64,000 bases of DNA from Aphrophora alni. Its lineage: Eukaryota; Arthropoda; Insecta; Hemiptera; Aphrophoridae. Below are positions 23,919 to 37,390 of the stretch, one piece after another. The notes under the pieces are model-generated. The model worked only from the letters and a program-made list of their open reading frames with translations, had not been told where the DNA came from and ran no database searches. Position 1 is the stretch's first letter, and every line of letters starts with the position of its first letter. The DNA lies in assembly GCA_963513935.1 (NCBI GenBank), contig OY740766.1, positions 7,161,000-7,224,999 on the forward strand. Reading direction: 5' to 3'. A program made the translations under genes and the position numbers.

Positions 23919-23999
23919 ACACTAAATGTGGAGATCAATCTTTCAACATACAACAATAATAATAACATCATCTTGTTCAGCAATATAAAAGGGATAAAT

Positions 24000-24262
24000 A
24001 TTTGGATAAAATCAACGGTTTTCGAGATATTTGCCATCAACAAATTTAATGGGTGCCGTTTGTAAACGGTTAAGAGCAAAATTATTAGATTTTCTGGTTC
24101 ACTAAAAAGTAATAGTGTAGCCTAAAACCTTTTAATTCGTTCTGGAGTTATATATGTTTTTTTTTAAAAGACAGACGGAAAACTAAACATGTGAATATTG
24201 AAATTTTTTATCTCCAGAATTACTTCCATAAGTTCTGCACGCAACTTACTGGACACCCTGTA
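24000..24262 (+). repeat. Dispersed repeat F, copy 1
   Basis: Shares with 58120-58260 a GAGATATTTG-CA-CAACAAA block, an AATG-G-GTCGTTT-like block, AGATTTT and a TAGCCTA/TAGGCCTA segment. The right end is GGACACCCTGTATAG, as in mariner-type MITE termini. No left terminus was found. Confidence 0.4.
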
Positions 24263-24828
24263 TAGAGCGAGAAATAAAGTTTATTTGTACCATTTTTATC
24301 TTCAATTTCAATTATTATCGCATTGTAATAAATATCATTATCCCTTTAAATAGTGTAATAACGCCAGGGTCAGAAACTAATTATTTGGTCCTGACTATAA
24401 GTTTTATTTATTTGGACCAAATACTGTTTACCATTTATTAGGAACCACAGTTTATGCAAAACATTACGAAATCTGATTTAATTAATTAATTATTCAATGC
24501 AGTTACTTTCTCCGACAGTGGGACTCATTGTATTCAACAGATTTCATAATAGTTTTATTTTTATCTGAAATTCAATCTGGAAGATCTTTCGTCGTTGGAA
24601 CGTTTCCAATTTTAATGTGAATGAACCTTCTTTAACAGAGATGTCAAAGAAAATTAGATGCACACTTTTAGTTTCCGTTTGTGTGTCTATCTTAACTACA
24701 GTAAAGCTTGATACATAGAGTAGTGTACCTAATAATGACAATCGTAATGGGAATAAATAAGTGGGCCACATTTAGTTTGTATTTTTTTATTCCAGGATAT
24801 CAATTATATATATATATATAATTAAACC

Positions 24829-24981
24829 TGTTCCACTCCAAGGGTGTTTTTTACCCCTAAAGCTCTGGATCCAAGAAGCCTAGAGCTATGAATTTTTTAA
24901 CATGGTTTAGGGTAGGTCTGTACACGCGTACTAAGAAAGGGTTTTGAAAATGTTCCATTCCAAGGGTGGTTTTACCCCTAA

Positions 24982-25035
<54 letters not shown>

Positions 25036-25190
25036 TCAAAACCTACTGACTGATCACGAAATCTCTGCATACAAAAAGCCTAGAGCTATGAATTTTTTAA
25101 CATGGTTTGAGATAGGTCTGTAGACGCGTACTAAGGGAAGGGTTTTGAAAACGTTCCACTCCCAAGGGTGTTTTTTTACCACTAAAACAA
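24829..25190. repeat. Degenerate tandem repeat with (TA)n insert
   Basis: The block GTTCCACTCCAAGGGTG followed by TTTTACCCCTAA occurs at about 24829, 24952 and 25156. A second block, AGCCTAGAGCTATGAATTTT followed by an AGGTCTGTA-ACGCGTACTAAG segment, occurs at about 24878 and 25078. A (TA)n tract occupies about 24984-25032 between them. Confidence 0.75.
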
Positions 25191-25199
25191 GTACAGTAT

Positions 25200-26239
25200 A
25201 TAGCTTTGTTATTTATGGGTTGATTTTGATGAAATTTTGGTGTGTTGCTGTATTAGGACGTAATTTATTTCCATACCACCACCATTAGGGTTGTGCTAAT
25301 AAAAAGATTTCTTTATAAAACTATCTCAACTATCCCCAAGTGAAAGCTGGGGTCATCAGCTAGTTCAAGTATATTTCCAAAAAAAAGGTTTTGTGAAATT
25401 TCTATTCTCCTTTCAACTGTTTGAGAAAGAAGGGTAACATAGTGGTGATTTAAATTTACGAAAATTAAATTTCATATTTTAATCACGAAATTAAATCTAA
25501 AGCTGTTTACTTTAACGCGTCGATTAAATAGTTGGTCTGATGACTACCTTTTACAATTTTTTAATGCAACTTTTAGACTTTTGAATGACAATAAAAACCT
25601 TTAAGTATTAATAATTTCATTTTCAAAATGGTACTTTATATAATTTAAAAAAAAAATCTCTGCTTCTGTAGCTCCTACAACAAAATTAGTTGGAATCAAA
25701 TTTCTTCTTTTAATTACAAAGAACATGAGATTGGTTTATGCATTGAGTTCTTACATAACCTCAAAGGTTTACTATTAAAACAATTAGTTATAAGTATAGA
25801 AAATCTAGATGTATTTTAATGCATCTTTAGGGAATGGTACTTCTTGTGAACGATGCTAAACTTTGAATAAAATTCATCTATAATTTCTATAGTTTAGGTA
25901 ATTTCTTAAATAGGCTTGGGTAAAATTTTAATGTAATAACGTACTGATTACACCAATTACTCGTCACATTCTTTTGTAATTTAATGAAGAATTAATTTAT
26001 TCATATTTATTTTTTAGAAATTAGAGAAACTGAGATTTTTTTAACTAAAAAAAGTTGTGTTTTACAACTTGAATTTGTGAATGCCAAATTCCACAAATAT
26101 GTCTAAGGGACTGTTATAAAATCTTACTTTGTCAAATGAAGATATTTATGTTTAGGAATAGTTGGCAAAATCCAGAATTAACTATAGTTTTGCTGAAGAC
26201 GAACCATCTTTAGATCCTTATTATATAAATATTTCGTCA
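25200..26239. other. Non-coding, nothing recognised
   Basis: AT-rich with no supported feature. Confidence 0.4.
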
Positions 26240-27090
26240 ACTATGGCGCCCATGGTTTACTTAGATTGACATCTATCCAAATTACATTTTTTGGTGACAA
26301 TTAGTTTTTGTACTAATCGTGCAATGTTTTTGCACACTATTATTATGTTATTGGACTAAAAGGATTTACTAAAATTTGTTGATTGATTGTAAAGGAATAT
26401 TTGCCTTGATATATTTAAGTGGTAACTTTGCAGTAAGAACGAGGCGTTGAGCTTCACGGTTGAAGGCCTATTTCACCAAGGAAGGAAGTTCTCACGCTAC
26501 TGTTCTGTCTTTGTTCAAGAACAGTGTCATTTTGAAACTGCCTGTAATTTTGTCAACTCGTTCTAATACATTTTTATTTTATTTTTGATGAAATTATTGG
26601 AAAGTTGACTTCGGGATTATGAAATATGAAATGATCCTGATAACATTATTTATTTTATTGTCTCACAATACGTATATTATATGGTGCTGAGTTTTGTGTG
26701 TTTTAAGATGCATGGATTCCACTTATTTCCAAACTTTAATGTTTTACTTGGAGTTTTTCACACTGGTTTGGGTCATATTGTTTTTCGTATAAATTTGAAC
26801 GAAATTTTCGATCCGATTTTTAGAATATCGTAATTTTGTGGTTTTTAGTTTATTATACCTCTAAATTTTGAATGATAAAAAGGTCCAGAGATATAACCAA
26901 ACTGTGCTCATATACTAAATTTAATTACAATTGGTTTTACTCGTTTGGACTGCATCCCACTGCACGGAGGACAGTTTGACTCATGGCAAAACCACTTTTT
27001 TTGGATTTCAAAACAGATATATCAGCAAAAAATTAGACATCAATTTGTTTAACCCTTCATCACACACATTCTAATATATGCGAGAGTGTA
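26240..27090 (+). repeat. Dispersed repeat C-like sequence
   Basis: Shows family segments at low identity: a GGTGACAATTAGTTTTTG and GTGCAATGTTTTTGCACA block (26290-26340), an ATCGTAATTTTGTGG block (26828-26843), a block related to the ACAGACGACAG stretch (26955-26975) and ATATATCAGCAAAAAATTAG (27018-27037). Boundaries and copy number are uncertain. Confidence 0.45.
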
Positions 27091-27099
27091 TAAATAAAT

Positions 27100-28410
27100 A
27101 AATTAAAAAAAAAAGATTGTTAAAACATAACCTCAAAATTAAAGGGAGGAATACAGTTGCTTCTATGGTGAATATTTCCATTGTAATATTGTATTTGCAG
27201 TCCGACTTTGCTAAGTCGAACCCTCTATAATTTTAAAACCTTTATAGACTAACTTCATTATTTTATGAAAATCTCTGTAAATTGAGATATAACCAGAACA
27301 TAACTCCTAGCTTCAATACTTTGATCTGTATAACTCTAAAAGATGAAGTACTGTAATAATAATAATATTTTAATTTTTTTATTTATTTTTTTTACATTCA
27401 AACACTCTGACATTATATAATAAAATAAACATACTTAACATGGAAATGTTTATAACAGAAATTAAATAATTTGTAACCTAATATATGTCACGTGTACTGA
27501 GATATTTAGAAAAAAGGAGAAATAACAATAAAGTTTAATTACTTAGCTGATTAATTGATACTAGGCCCATCGCATAGACGTGAGCTCAGATTTAAAGCAC
27601 AGTTAAAACAAAGGATGTGGCTTGATTCTAAAGAAAACTCCAACAGTAGTTTCCAGTTCTGATATATTTACCTTTATTTTAATTTGTTTAATATACATAT
27701 TTATACCTACATAGTTTACAAATACAAGCAAAGTTTTATTCCAAACGGAATTTGGGAAATTCCCTCAGACTAAACTAAATTAAAGAATACACATTATCGA
27801 ACGTTTTACAGTAACATGTGAAATCTTGCTGAAATTAAATTAAAACCAGGGGTATCCATAGGTTGATTTCCTTATTGGGGGGGGGGATACTTTTGGTAAA
27901 GTTTTAAATTGTAGCGCTCCTTCATTGAAAAGATTTTTTGTTTTTTTTTAAAGTTCCAAATGAGTTTTTTAATATTGGAGCAATTTTTTTATTAAATTGC
28001 AAGACAGTGGAAAGATGTCCGAGTTCATCTTTCTTGGGTTTTGACGGAATTCTTGTAGAAGATTAACTGGACAAGAGAAACAAGTTATAACAACAAAATC
28101 ATATTTCATCATAATTGAAATTAAATCAGTTAGAATATTATTTGAAAATAAACCTGTAAATTAAGAGACAGGATATTTCTTTTAGATTATTAGCATGTTA
28201 AGTACTTTCTGATCATTGCACATTAATTGGAAATTGAAAAACTCAGCTGAATCAAATCAATTTAGCTTTTTACAAGTGTGGTGTAATGAAGATTTTACTA
28301 TCTTGATTAATTTAACAGAAACTTGTAGTTGTTCGTTAAACGTTAAAATTAGCAATTACCAATTGTATATGCAAAATTACTTCAATTACCATACAATTGA
28401 AGCTTAAACA
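27100..28410. other. Non-coding, mostly unrecognised
   Basis: No gene was found. At 27847-27895 CAGGGGTATCCATAGG followed by a G run recalls a truncated hAT-type MITE end, but no partner end or target duplication was found. Confidence 0.35.
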
Positions 28411-28428
28411 GATAATTAGTTATCTGTG

Positions 28429-28670
28429 CAGTACAAAAAACACACAGAACACAATTCTCATAAAAAATACGCCTAAGTATCAGACGCGTTTCAACGACAA
28501 GGTCGTCCTCTTCAGTGATACACGAGCTACACCAATCAAACTATAACTGAAGAGGACGACCTTGTCGTTGAAACGCGTCTGATACTTAGGCGTATTTTTT
28601 ATGAGAATTGTTTTCTGTGTGTTTGTTATACTGTATAATTTTTCTCATAAGTCAAGCTCAACATTTAATA
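28429..28670 (+). mobile_element. Palindromic retroelement-end insertion 1
   Basis: Inverted arms of about 80 nt (28436-28516 and 28546-28626) flank a 29-nt loop, and a 44-nt tail (28627-28670) follows on the right. The insertion is bordered by a 12-bp direct repeat TAGTTATCTGTG (28417-28428 and 28671-28682). The right arm starts with CTGAAGA (28547-28553), then the stem ACGAC-CTT-GTCGT, then GAAAC (28570). The tail TCTCATAAGTCAAGCTCAA matches the 3' part of repeat E near 58750, which ties the two families together. The architecture recalls inverted partial copies of Penelope-like elements; this is an inference. Confidence 0.75.
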
Positions 28671-28689
28671 TAGTTATCTGTGATTTACC

Positions 28690-31300
28690 TTGTCGCCATG
28701 GCAAATGCAGATTTTACATTACATTTAGAAATTTATGAAAGTTTTATTATTTATCTCAGCAATACTCGTTTAGTAAGATATTTTTATGCTATGACTTTCT
28801 TTTCCTAATAATATTCTTTAAAATGAGAATTTGTACAATTTAAGGTGAACTACGTTTAACAGTTATTATTTCTTAAAATAAGTTAACGGCAGATGGAACC
28901 CTTTCCGCCCAGCACAATTTAGTGTATTATTGTATTTGACGAGAAGAAGTTGTATAAGCTTTGTAAGAAACGTTACATAGCAATGCGCGAAGAATCCTTA
29001 GCACATAAACCTGCTTTGGATTTACCATCAGTAATTTATAAATTTAGAGGGAAAGAAAGAGATCAGCTTCCAATACACAAACAACAGTAGTAAAGAAACA
29101 GGCTACAAACTGCACACTTTTTTTGAACCGTAAAATGGGTTTACTTGTGATTTTGCTCATTTCTTAACATTCAACATTGAGCTTCACATTACAATAAAAT
29201 TTGATCAATATCGGTATAGTTGATTTTGTGAAATTATCTATTTTATAAAAATCAATGGCGGGATTTTTTTTTTTTTTTTTTTTTTACCGCTAACTCACAA
29301 ACATGTATTTTTTCTATAGATGGAGGGAGACCAATACGCTCTGTTTGAGCCCTTCCAGACTATACTTGAGCAAAATCCAACATTAATTAAAATTGGTCCG
29401 ACCCTCAAAATAGATACAATCGTATGAAACTCGAAACCAATTTTCACTTTTACTATACTACGTATATGTGAGAAAGTAAAATCTTCGTTTCTATAACTTC
29501 TACAAATAATAATAATAATAATCAAAACAAAGTTAGTCATTATGAATTACAGAACATGATATGGCGAATGAAATTGTTGGTTTTTCCAGCGAGTTGTTAC
29601 ATAACCTCAAAATTTAAACAAGTATATTTTTAAACAATGAATTTAAATTAGTGATGGATTGTAATGTAACTTTAAGAATAGATGTTTCAGATCAAATTTA
29701 ACAACAATCCCATTACTGTGAGTTTAAAAATTTAAAACAGAACCTAAAAACGTATTTTTTTTTAAAGTTGGCCTAAACTAAAATAGTTAAAACTAAGTGT
29801 TGTTGCTAATAACTAATTTTTAAGTAGGAGCTTATAGAACTAATTTTCTTTTAAACTAAAAAAAACTCAACCATTTTGCAACTTCAATTATTAATAGCAA
29901 ATTACGCTCACCTTCAATTACGTATACATTTTGTGTGTAATTTTAAAATGTCCATAACAACTCGTTTAAGCAATATAATTTGTCTTAGTAAAGTTTATAT
30001 TGTAACACTAGCCAAGGTAAAACAGCTGTGTGCAATGTATCATCATACAGTAATAACAGACTTGACCTAGAGGTGTTCCTCCCCCACGCTGCCCTGCCCT
30101 TGTCTTACTGTGCAAATTATATAAATTACTCTTTATATTTACAATATTTTATAAGTGTATTTTAGCAATTACATATTAGAGAGATCTAAGCCTGTGTGTG
30201 TGCGTACGTGCGCGTGTATTTTTTTTTTTTTTTTGGAAACTTCAGTAGAAGTTCTCTAATGTTGATAATATTTCATATACAAGTTAGTTTTTGTAAATAT
30301 TTAAGCCTGAATGATAGATTAAATTTTACAAAATGGGGGGTATTTTTAATCAATGTTTTGCATTTAACAGTCTGGTTTTTAACAAAGTTATCTGTTACTC
30401 ACAAATTTTGGGAATTGGGAAGTTTAATTTTTATTCGATTCGAACAAAAAGAATCTCGATTTCATTAAAAAAAAATTAAAATTATGTTACCATTTGAAAG
30501 ACCAAAAAAGTATACTATTGTTTTCGTATATGAGGGACGATTAGGCTATTAAAAAAAAAAGTTATAAATAAATCATCACTTTAAACCTAATTTACTACCT
30601 CATAATTTTATTTCATTCTCTAACTGTAAGAAGAGTTTCTAATCGCTCTTGATTGACGAGGGTTGATTTCCGGGTTCTTTTCTCTCGGGAGGGGGGGGGG
30701 CACGACAAGATGAACCAGAATAGTGATTTTGCTACGATTTTTAGGGAATTCTGGTTGGGAAAGTTAGAATTACAGCGACGATATCACAATGTGTCGGTCA
30801 TACATTTACGCAACTTATATGTCAGATTTTTTACCGATTTTTTTATTGTCTGGAATGCATGTTTGGGTGGATATTTGAAAGCTGCACAAAATGAAGCTAT
30901 TGTTGTTCGTTACGTTACCTATTAGGAAAAAGTTGTTATTTGGGAAAAAAAAAATGTAATCAAATGACATTTACAATTTGTTCAGTTTAACGAAATTATT
31001 CAAAGATTCGTAAAAGCGAGTCTACCAAATCTGACAAATATTTTGACTTGTAAATAATTTTGTATTCTTCGTTTCAATTTAGGTGTCAGTGAGTATTTGG
31101 ATACAATGACGTGTCTAAGAAACATCGTGCTAAAATAAAATATAGAACATATCAAATTGAAAGAAAATTAGGGGAAAAATAATCAATGTATTTGGTACAC
31201 GATCAACTAAACAGGAAATATGATATAACACATAGTGTAAATCGACAGAAAATATATCAGCTGTTTTGTACGGTCTAGTACTCGGAGCTCACTTGTAGAG
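28690..31300. other. Non-coding, mostly unrecognised
   Basis: Contains a T run at 29264-29285 and a T run at about 30220-30234 after a short (GT/CG)n segment. Around 29385-29410 there is a faint trace of repeat C. No exon is supported. Confidence 0.35.
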
Positions 31301-31314
31301 AGTGTGAGTGTTGC

Positions 31315-31549
31315 AATGCCTAGGTATCACATAGCTGGATCTACGCTTTTTTATGTAGTCTGGGGTTAGATCCCTCCCTTTCACCTTCTTATCAGGTCTC
31401 TCTTGACCAACTCTTGTTCTTTTCCGACGCCATTAGAAGTATTCCAGGTCTAGGGTCTATATTTTTTGTTCTTTTCTTTCTGTTTTTTTTTAAAGGCGTT
31501 GATGATTGAAGGTTTTTCGCCAATGAATTTCGGCAGTAACAACAAAAAT
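31315..31549 (+). mobile_element. SINE-like family, copy 2
   Basis: Near-consensus copy: TAGCTGGATCTACGC, ATGTAGTCTGGGGTTAGATC, CAGGTCTCTCTTGACCAACT, CTTGTTCTTTTCCGACGCC, GGCGTTGATGATTGAAGG and the 3' end AACAACAAAAATT. The head carries GGTTAGATCCC, close to a tRNA-type B box. Confidence 0.75.
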
Positions 31550-32159
31550 TAATTCCTCGAGGATGTAGCCAAAATATACTAACATACTAAATTATCTCAA
31601 CATTGGCTTATTCGTTTAGGCTATAAAAAGCATCGCACAGACGACAGAACGATCAAATTGTTTGGTTCTGAATACCTTAAAACGCATATTTCAGCCATTA
31701 CATAACTTTCTTATATGTTATAACACAGAAATGAACCCAATACTGTAGACGGCTAAGTATGGAAGCCTAGGTGTGGGCACAATATATAAACCATCAATTC
31801 TTACCATATATTCTCCATTGTGCATTGTTATGGTAATAATATTTTATATTGTAAATAACTTTCTCCTTGTTATTATTTGGAAGTATTGTTATAACAACTA
31901 TTGGTCAAGCGTGACAGCGGCCCACACTGGGTTATAGGATTACACAAACTTGGAAAAAAAGTGTGTTACAGCGTCAATAAACGAATCAAATATTCTTAAA
32001 GACCAGCTGTTTGTATATGTAGTATAGAGAGTTAACAAATCGATGTCGGAGTGTTTTGCGGATGTATCGATTTTTAGGTTCTCTGAGTTCAAAATAATTG
32101 TTTTTGAAATTATCTCCGACTTGCGTCTCTTGTATGTACTTTACTTTACTTCCAAAACG

Positions 32160-32765
32160 CGGGGAACGATTTTAATCACATTTTGTATTTGACCATATCT
32201 TGGATTTTTTAAAGAATATTTTGGATACTTCAAAATTTAGCGGTAGCCACCATAAAACAAAACCACCAATTATGATTTTATTAAAATCGGATCCAACCAT
32301 TTTGATCAGATTTTGCTCAAAGTGTACACTTTATAATTTAACGTACTGGTCGTACCGCTCCAAAATAGTTGGATCGTGAAAAAGTTTTCGTTATAAAATA
32401 ATAATTTCTCCAATTAGACTGATTGTGTTCACATTTCAGTGAAGTGTAATGAGTAAGATAATCCAAATCCGTGTGAAAAATAGAAAAGAAAAAAGAAATG
32501 AAAAGTTGACAATAGTCATTAATAGCTCTATTTTAATCAAATATATTTAGGCTGTTTAAATAAATGAAGTAAGTTTATGGCTTGTTTAAATGATTTTTTT
32601 TTTCAAAGGTGGCATCCTTGGTTTATCATCACTTTTCGATTCACAACACTACAGAAATGACATTTTTGGTGACGATTACTTTTGGTTACATTTGTATTTG
32701 CTTTTGGGGATGAGTGAGTGTGAAAGTTTGTGCAATGTTTTCGGACAGTTTATTTGATCGTACAA
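32160..32765 (+). repeat. Dispersed repeat C, long copy
   Basis: One of the most complete copies: head near 32166 (GAACGATTTTAATCACATTT, TTGACCATATCTTGGA), a middle ATTTCAGTGAAGTGTAATGA block, and the 3' block GGTGACGATTACTTTTGGTT, GGGGATGAGTGAGTGTGAAA, GTGCAATGTTTTCGG. Confidence 0.65.
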
Positions 32766-32769
32766 CCGC

Positions 32770-34150
32770 GTCCAAAGCTTGGAACTGTGAAGTGCAGTGC
32801 AGTTTTGAAGGGTCGCCAACTATTAAAACGAAAAAGAACATTGTAAATTGGCCTAGTTGTAAAAAGTTTTATTTAAAAAATTTCATAACTATTGGTAGAT
32901 ACGTTTGACAGTAACTTCAATCTGTCGAGTTTAAAACATGAACATGAGCAATATATTGCAACATTCGTGGATATTTCCCACCGTACTTTGACCCAGTTGA
33001 AAGGAAAAGTTCAATGTTCGCTTTGTTTAGCCGACCAACCCTTGACATTGACGTCAGCTGATCGCACCGGAAGGTTCAGATTTACCATTTACGTAGACTT
33101 TACAGTCAATATTTATAATCACTTAGTACAGAACATGGTTATTTCCTATGAGTCATTCTCGGTTTAATAACACCAGGAAGTCGGATATTGATAGTTTGCA
33201 ATAACGACTGATAATTTGTCATTGTTGTAGGCTAATAGTATCATTAGATGAAATAGAATGAGTTTTATATGTGTTTAAACAGAACGCTGAATAACGTCTC
33301 CAAATGATGTACGTTTATCACCTTTGATATTTTTCTGATATTATGAAAATGTTCTTCAACTCTTAACACTTGTCGGCTTTAAATGATTTTATTTGATTGT
33401 TAAATAACATTTTACATTCTGTTTTCTTTATAAATCGACAACAATTTCAACGTCCAACCTCTTCCGTAAATATACTTCTTCCACTTGCCGCTGCACAAGT
33501 CATAACCTATCACTTTCAGATATGGATACAAACCCTCTGTATGATCAAATTAAAGTAATTAGGTTATCATTTATAGTTTACGAGAAATGAACACGACAAA
33601 CTTGAAGACAAATAAGGTCTTCACTCATTTCGTAAACATTGTCAATTAGTTCTTACTGGTCTCGCTGATGTAATAATCAAAATTTATTAACCAGTAGGCG
33701 CAATAAAACCTGCACAGTTTCTTCCTATCAGCAACTCAGCTCTAGTAAACCCAGTGATTGTTTTTATTTAAGTAAAGTCGTCACTTGCTTCCGTTCATGT
33801 CATGTTCTGAGTAATATTTGTCGATTAAAATACCTTTACAATAATTTTACATAGTTTATAAAGATTCTTTTCCCCCTAAAGTTTCAAAATCCACCAATAA
33901 TTTCTATAAAACAAGGATGTGTGTAAACTTTGAGGTTATGTAACAAATCACTGAATAAGACCAATTAAAATCACTTCATTTTATTTTTAATCTAATAATG
34001 ATGTTTATAACTAATTTTTCTCTGGAGCTACAGAAACCGAGATGTTAAAAAACTAAAGGATCATCTTTAAACGTAGATGTAAATACCAGATGACAGTTAT
34101 TTCCAAATAAGGACTAATTTCTTGTATAACTTTCCTTAAGGATTAAAGTT
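32770..34150. other. Non-coding, nothing recognised
   Basis: Two open frames of 60-90 codons near 32714-33167 have no motif and overlap repeat sequence. No exon is supported. Confidence 0.35.
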
Positions 34151-34151
34151 A

Positions 34152-34372
34152 TTTTTGTTGTTGTTGTTTAAAGGCTAAAAACTTCGCGGTCTACTTAAAA
34201 AAACGAAAAAAAAGAGCACAAAATAGAAACACTGTAATAGTCGGGGTCGACAGAGAACAAAAATTGGCCAAGAAAGACCTGATAGGAACGTAAGATACCA
34301 TGAAGAAAGTTGTTGATACAGCTAGGTTATCAGAGATTGCCACGCCTGTACTCGCTGTAAGTGAGCCCCTGA
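34152..34372 (-). mobile_element. SINE-like family, copy 3 (reverse)
   Basis: The reverse complement shows GGGGCTCACTTACAGCGAGT, TGGCAATCTCTGATAACC, TAGCTGTATCAAC, CAGGTCTTTCTTGGCCAA and the tail CCTTTAAACAACAACAACAA. The (AAC)n-type 3' tail is clearest here. Confidence 0.7.
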
Positions 34373-34689
34373 GAGGTTAAGCAATAAGATTGCCCCCCCC
34401 CACTCTCCTTAAAGCAAACTGTGTTACTTGATTATATTGTATCAAATTGACAATATTCTATGTTCATATTTTTAAAAAAATATTTTTTTTAATTAGACTA
34501 ATGTTTGACACACTAGTTTGGGTAATCAAAATCTGTATTATCTGATTTTGTGAAACTTAGCCTTTTACAACAACTCTGTTGGAGTTTTTTTTTACGTTTG
34601 AGATAATTTAGGATTTATATATTTTTTTTACGGCAAATTGGCTACATAATTTTAAGTTTCGCCGGTTAAATTAAAGTACATAATTAAGA

Positions 34690-34948
34690 TGAACAAGGAA
34701 AAACCCCAAACCACAAAATACTGCAAAAAACTACACAAAACTGTATAATCGGTTTATATTACCTTAGGTACATTTCGATAGCTCTGCTATCTTATGTAGT
34801 GTATCTCTGAAGATGATAGCAGAGCTATCGAAATGTATATAAGATAATATAAACGCATTATACAGTTTTGTGTAGTTGTATTATTTTGTGGTTTGGGGGT
34901 TTTTCCTTGATCATATACAGCCACCACAGTGCTCTAGTGATTTGTTTA
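34690..34948 (+). mobile_element. Palindromic retroelement-end insertion 2
   Basis: Arms 34694-34791 and 34815-34909 are inverted copies around a 23-nt loop, followed by a 39-nt tail to 34948. An exact 12-bp direct repeat ACATAATTAAGA flanks it (34678-34689 and 34949-34960). CTGAAGA (34807-34813) lies in the loop, followed by T, the stem GATAGC-AGA-GCTATC and GAAA (34830-34833). The layout and strand match insertions 1 and 3, but the arm sequence is different. Confidence 0.75.
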
Positions 34949-34960
34949 ACATAATTAAGA

Positions 34961-37190
34961 AGCTAAGTAACTGCTAAGATTTAATTTTGATCAAAATCTG
35001 TTGTGACCGGCTTCTTATAAATACAAACACTTTGTTTGACTCAGTTTTGCTCAAAACAGAAATAATAACAATTTAGGTTACGACTTTACAGTTGGATAAT
35101 GTGTGGTCAGTACTTTTGCGTGATTCAAGCCTTCGTTACCAAGGATTACTTAACGATTAACGGTGGAACATTTTTTTGGGATTTAACCCGTTAAATTTTA
35201 AGACTAATCCGATGCTCCGTAAAAAGAGAAAAGGAAAAGAAACAATCGTCACGGTAAAACTTTTTGTTTATGTTCTCTAAATGAGGTACAGAATCGCACT
35301 TCCGAACTAAAAAGATAACTTAATGTCAATAACTAAGCGTGGATGACGTAACAACTTGCAATAAAACTTGTACAAGTGGCCTACTGAGGGAATAGTATAA
35401 AGGTACCGGCGATAATACCTCAGCTTAAAGACAATCTTTACTGTCTTTGTCGCCTACATTATGTCCTACATTTCAACACAATCACGGCTTGGGGATAGGT
35501 GTGTTCCTTTACCGATCACGGCCTTGGATTTAATTTAATGCAGATCGGTAGTTGTACGAAATGAGCTGAGGGACTTGGATGAGGAGAAACTACCTATCGA
35601 TTCAAATGGTGTTTTGTTTTAAAACTGACGAATAATTTTTACTTTGTTGGATATTGCTAGTATAAAGAAAATTATGTGATGACTTTAAAAACTGATGTAG
35701 AATTTTATTTTGGAAAATAAACTATATATTTTGGAGTAGCTGCAATACAAAAAACACAAAAATACGATTTTTTCGCCACTAATTACTTTCCCAATTAAAC
35801 TACAAATCTTTTGTAGTAAGTAGGAAAAATCTGATAGACTGATAAAAATTAATAACGTTTATTTGTAGTCCCATTTTTTACAAAATTTCGTCAAAATGGA
35901 TGTTTAGAACTTCTTAAAACTAACTTCCCCATAGTTGGAGATTGTGAACAAACTCTTATTTCTAACAACTTACACAGGTAACAAAGTTTAGTCGATGAAA
36001 TGTGATCCTAAACAATTTATTTTATGTAAAACCGGACAACAGCAATCTTTCAGTCTTGACACAACCATTCCTGCCATGTTCAATATTGTAACAGTTTAAA
36101 ATTGTTGTGCATGTATGCAGACTGATAATCGCCAGGATAAGACTGTATTATTATTATTATACTGTAGTTGTAAAATGTGCATTAAAAACGAACAAACAAA
36201 AAACAGCTTGTAGCATTTTTTCTAAACTTTCTCCTAAAGTGACTGCACAGTTTATCAAAACTGTAAACGGTTTCGTTTTTTTGTAATATTTAGAGTAATC
36301 CAGGATGACCTTAAAAAGGCACTTAAATGCTTATATTTTGTTGTTTTGGTTTCCATTTTGAAATTTTCCAACCATATTTTAATATCATATTAAAACCTAA
36401 CATACTAATTTTGACTAAAATTCCATTTACTTTAATTATTATTATTAATTCTTCTATCATTTTAAACTTGTTCTTTTTTTAATGTTGCTTTTTCTCAAGT
36501 GATAATTATCTTGTTTTGTGTCGAAGGAAATAAAAATTATAAATGCATTTTAAAACTGCACAAAAATGACTGATTGTTATTATTATGAATAAGTTATTCT
36601 AAAAAAAATAAAATAAATTCTTTTTCAACTTACTAACTTTTCCTGAAAAACTAACTCGTTAACGTTTCGTAAAACCAAGAAAACTCACACTAACATGCTA
36701 TTTTTAGAGGGATTACTGTACAATACCAACATTGTTGCGAAATCTCCTCTATTTGCTGGAATGATGGTCATTTCATAGTCTCTGATAGCGTTGTTTCTAC
36801 GAAGAAAGTTGTAATAACTAAAATGTTTATTTCAGAAAGTAAACGATAGAAATAAATTCGCGTTATAATTCGTCAGCGTATCAGCTGCGTAGCGAGTAAA
36901 TATCTACTTGTCTGAGTCATGCGTTACAATGAAATATGACGTTAAACCAAAATCACTGCCAGAATATGACTGCAGAGAAAGAGAGGAGGCAGAAAAGTGA
37001 AGTGCCTCACTCATTGTAAACAGCATTATATATTTTTTTAAATACTGTAAAATGATAACAATTTAAAAAAAAATACAATTAATTAAAACAAACAAACCTG
37101 TAATCACATTCACAGATTCTTTCACTCATCAGATACTCTTCACAATGAAATCATTTCATCATATCTGAGCAACATTAGTTCACAGCCACT
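34961..37190. other. Non-coding, nothing recognised
   Basis: AT-rich with no supported gene, RNA or repeat family. Confidence 0.4.
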
Positions 37191-37194
37191 TGTT

Positions 37195-37390
37195 CCAATG
37201 TATTAAGTCTTATGAATAATGCAATTAATGGACACAGCTTTGAGTAGATTTGACGAAATTTGGCAATGAGTTCCACATGCGACACGCGGATTCAGTAAAT
37301 GATTCTTTTCAATATGTCTTGTCCTAAGCTTCGTACAATAAACATTGTTGATTCTTTTCTTGTACTTTTCGTACGTACAATTGAAAGGAG
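37195..37390 (-). pseudogene. Non-LTR reverse transcriptase, extreme C-terminal relic
   Basis: On the minus strand SFTESACRMWNSLP (about 37305-37264) matches the block near the end of Jockey/RTE/CR1-type polyproteins (S-F-x-R-A-C-x-x-W-N-x-L-P). Just upstream, in another frame, a LRTRHIEKN stretch fits the preceding R-T-R motif. One frameshift separates them. The sequence shortly after WNSLP runs into stops. This is a 5'-truncated retrotransposon copy, different from the 15-kb relic. Confidence 0.7.

Noticed and set aside
27847..27895. Third copy of the hAT-type MITE
   Set aside because: Only a CAGGGGTATCC-like start and a G run are present; the opposite end and an 8-bp duplication are missing.
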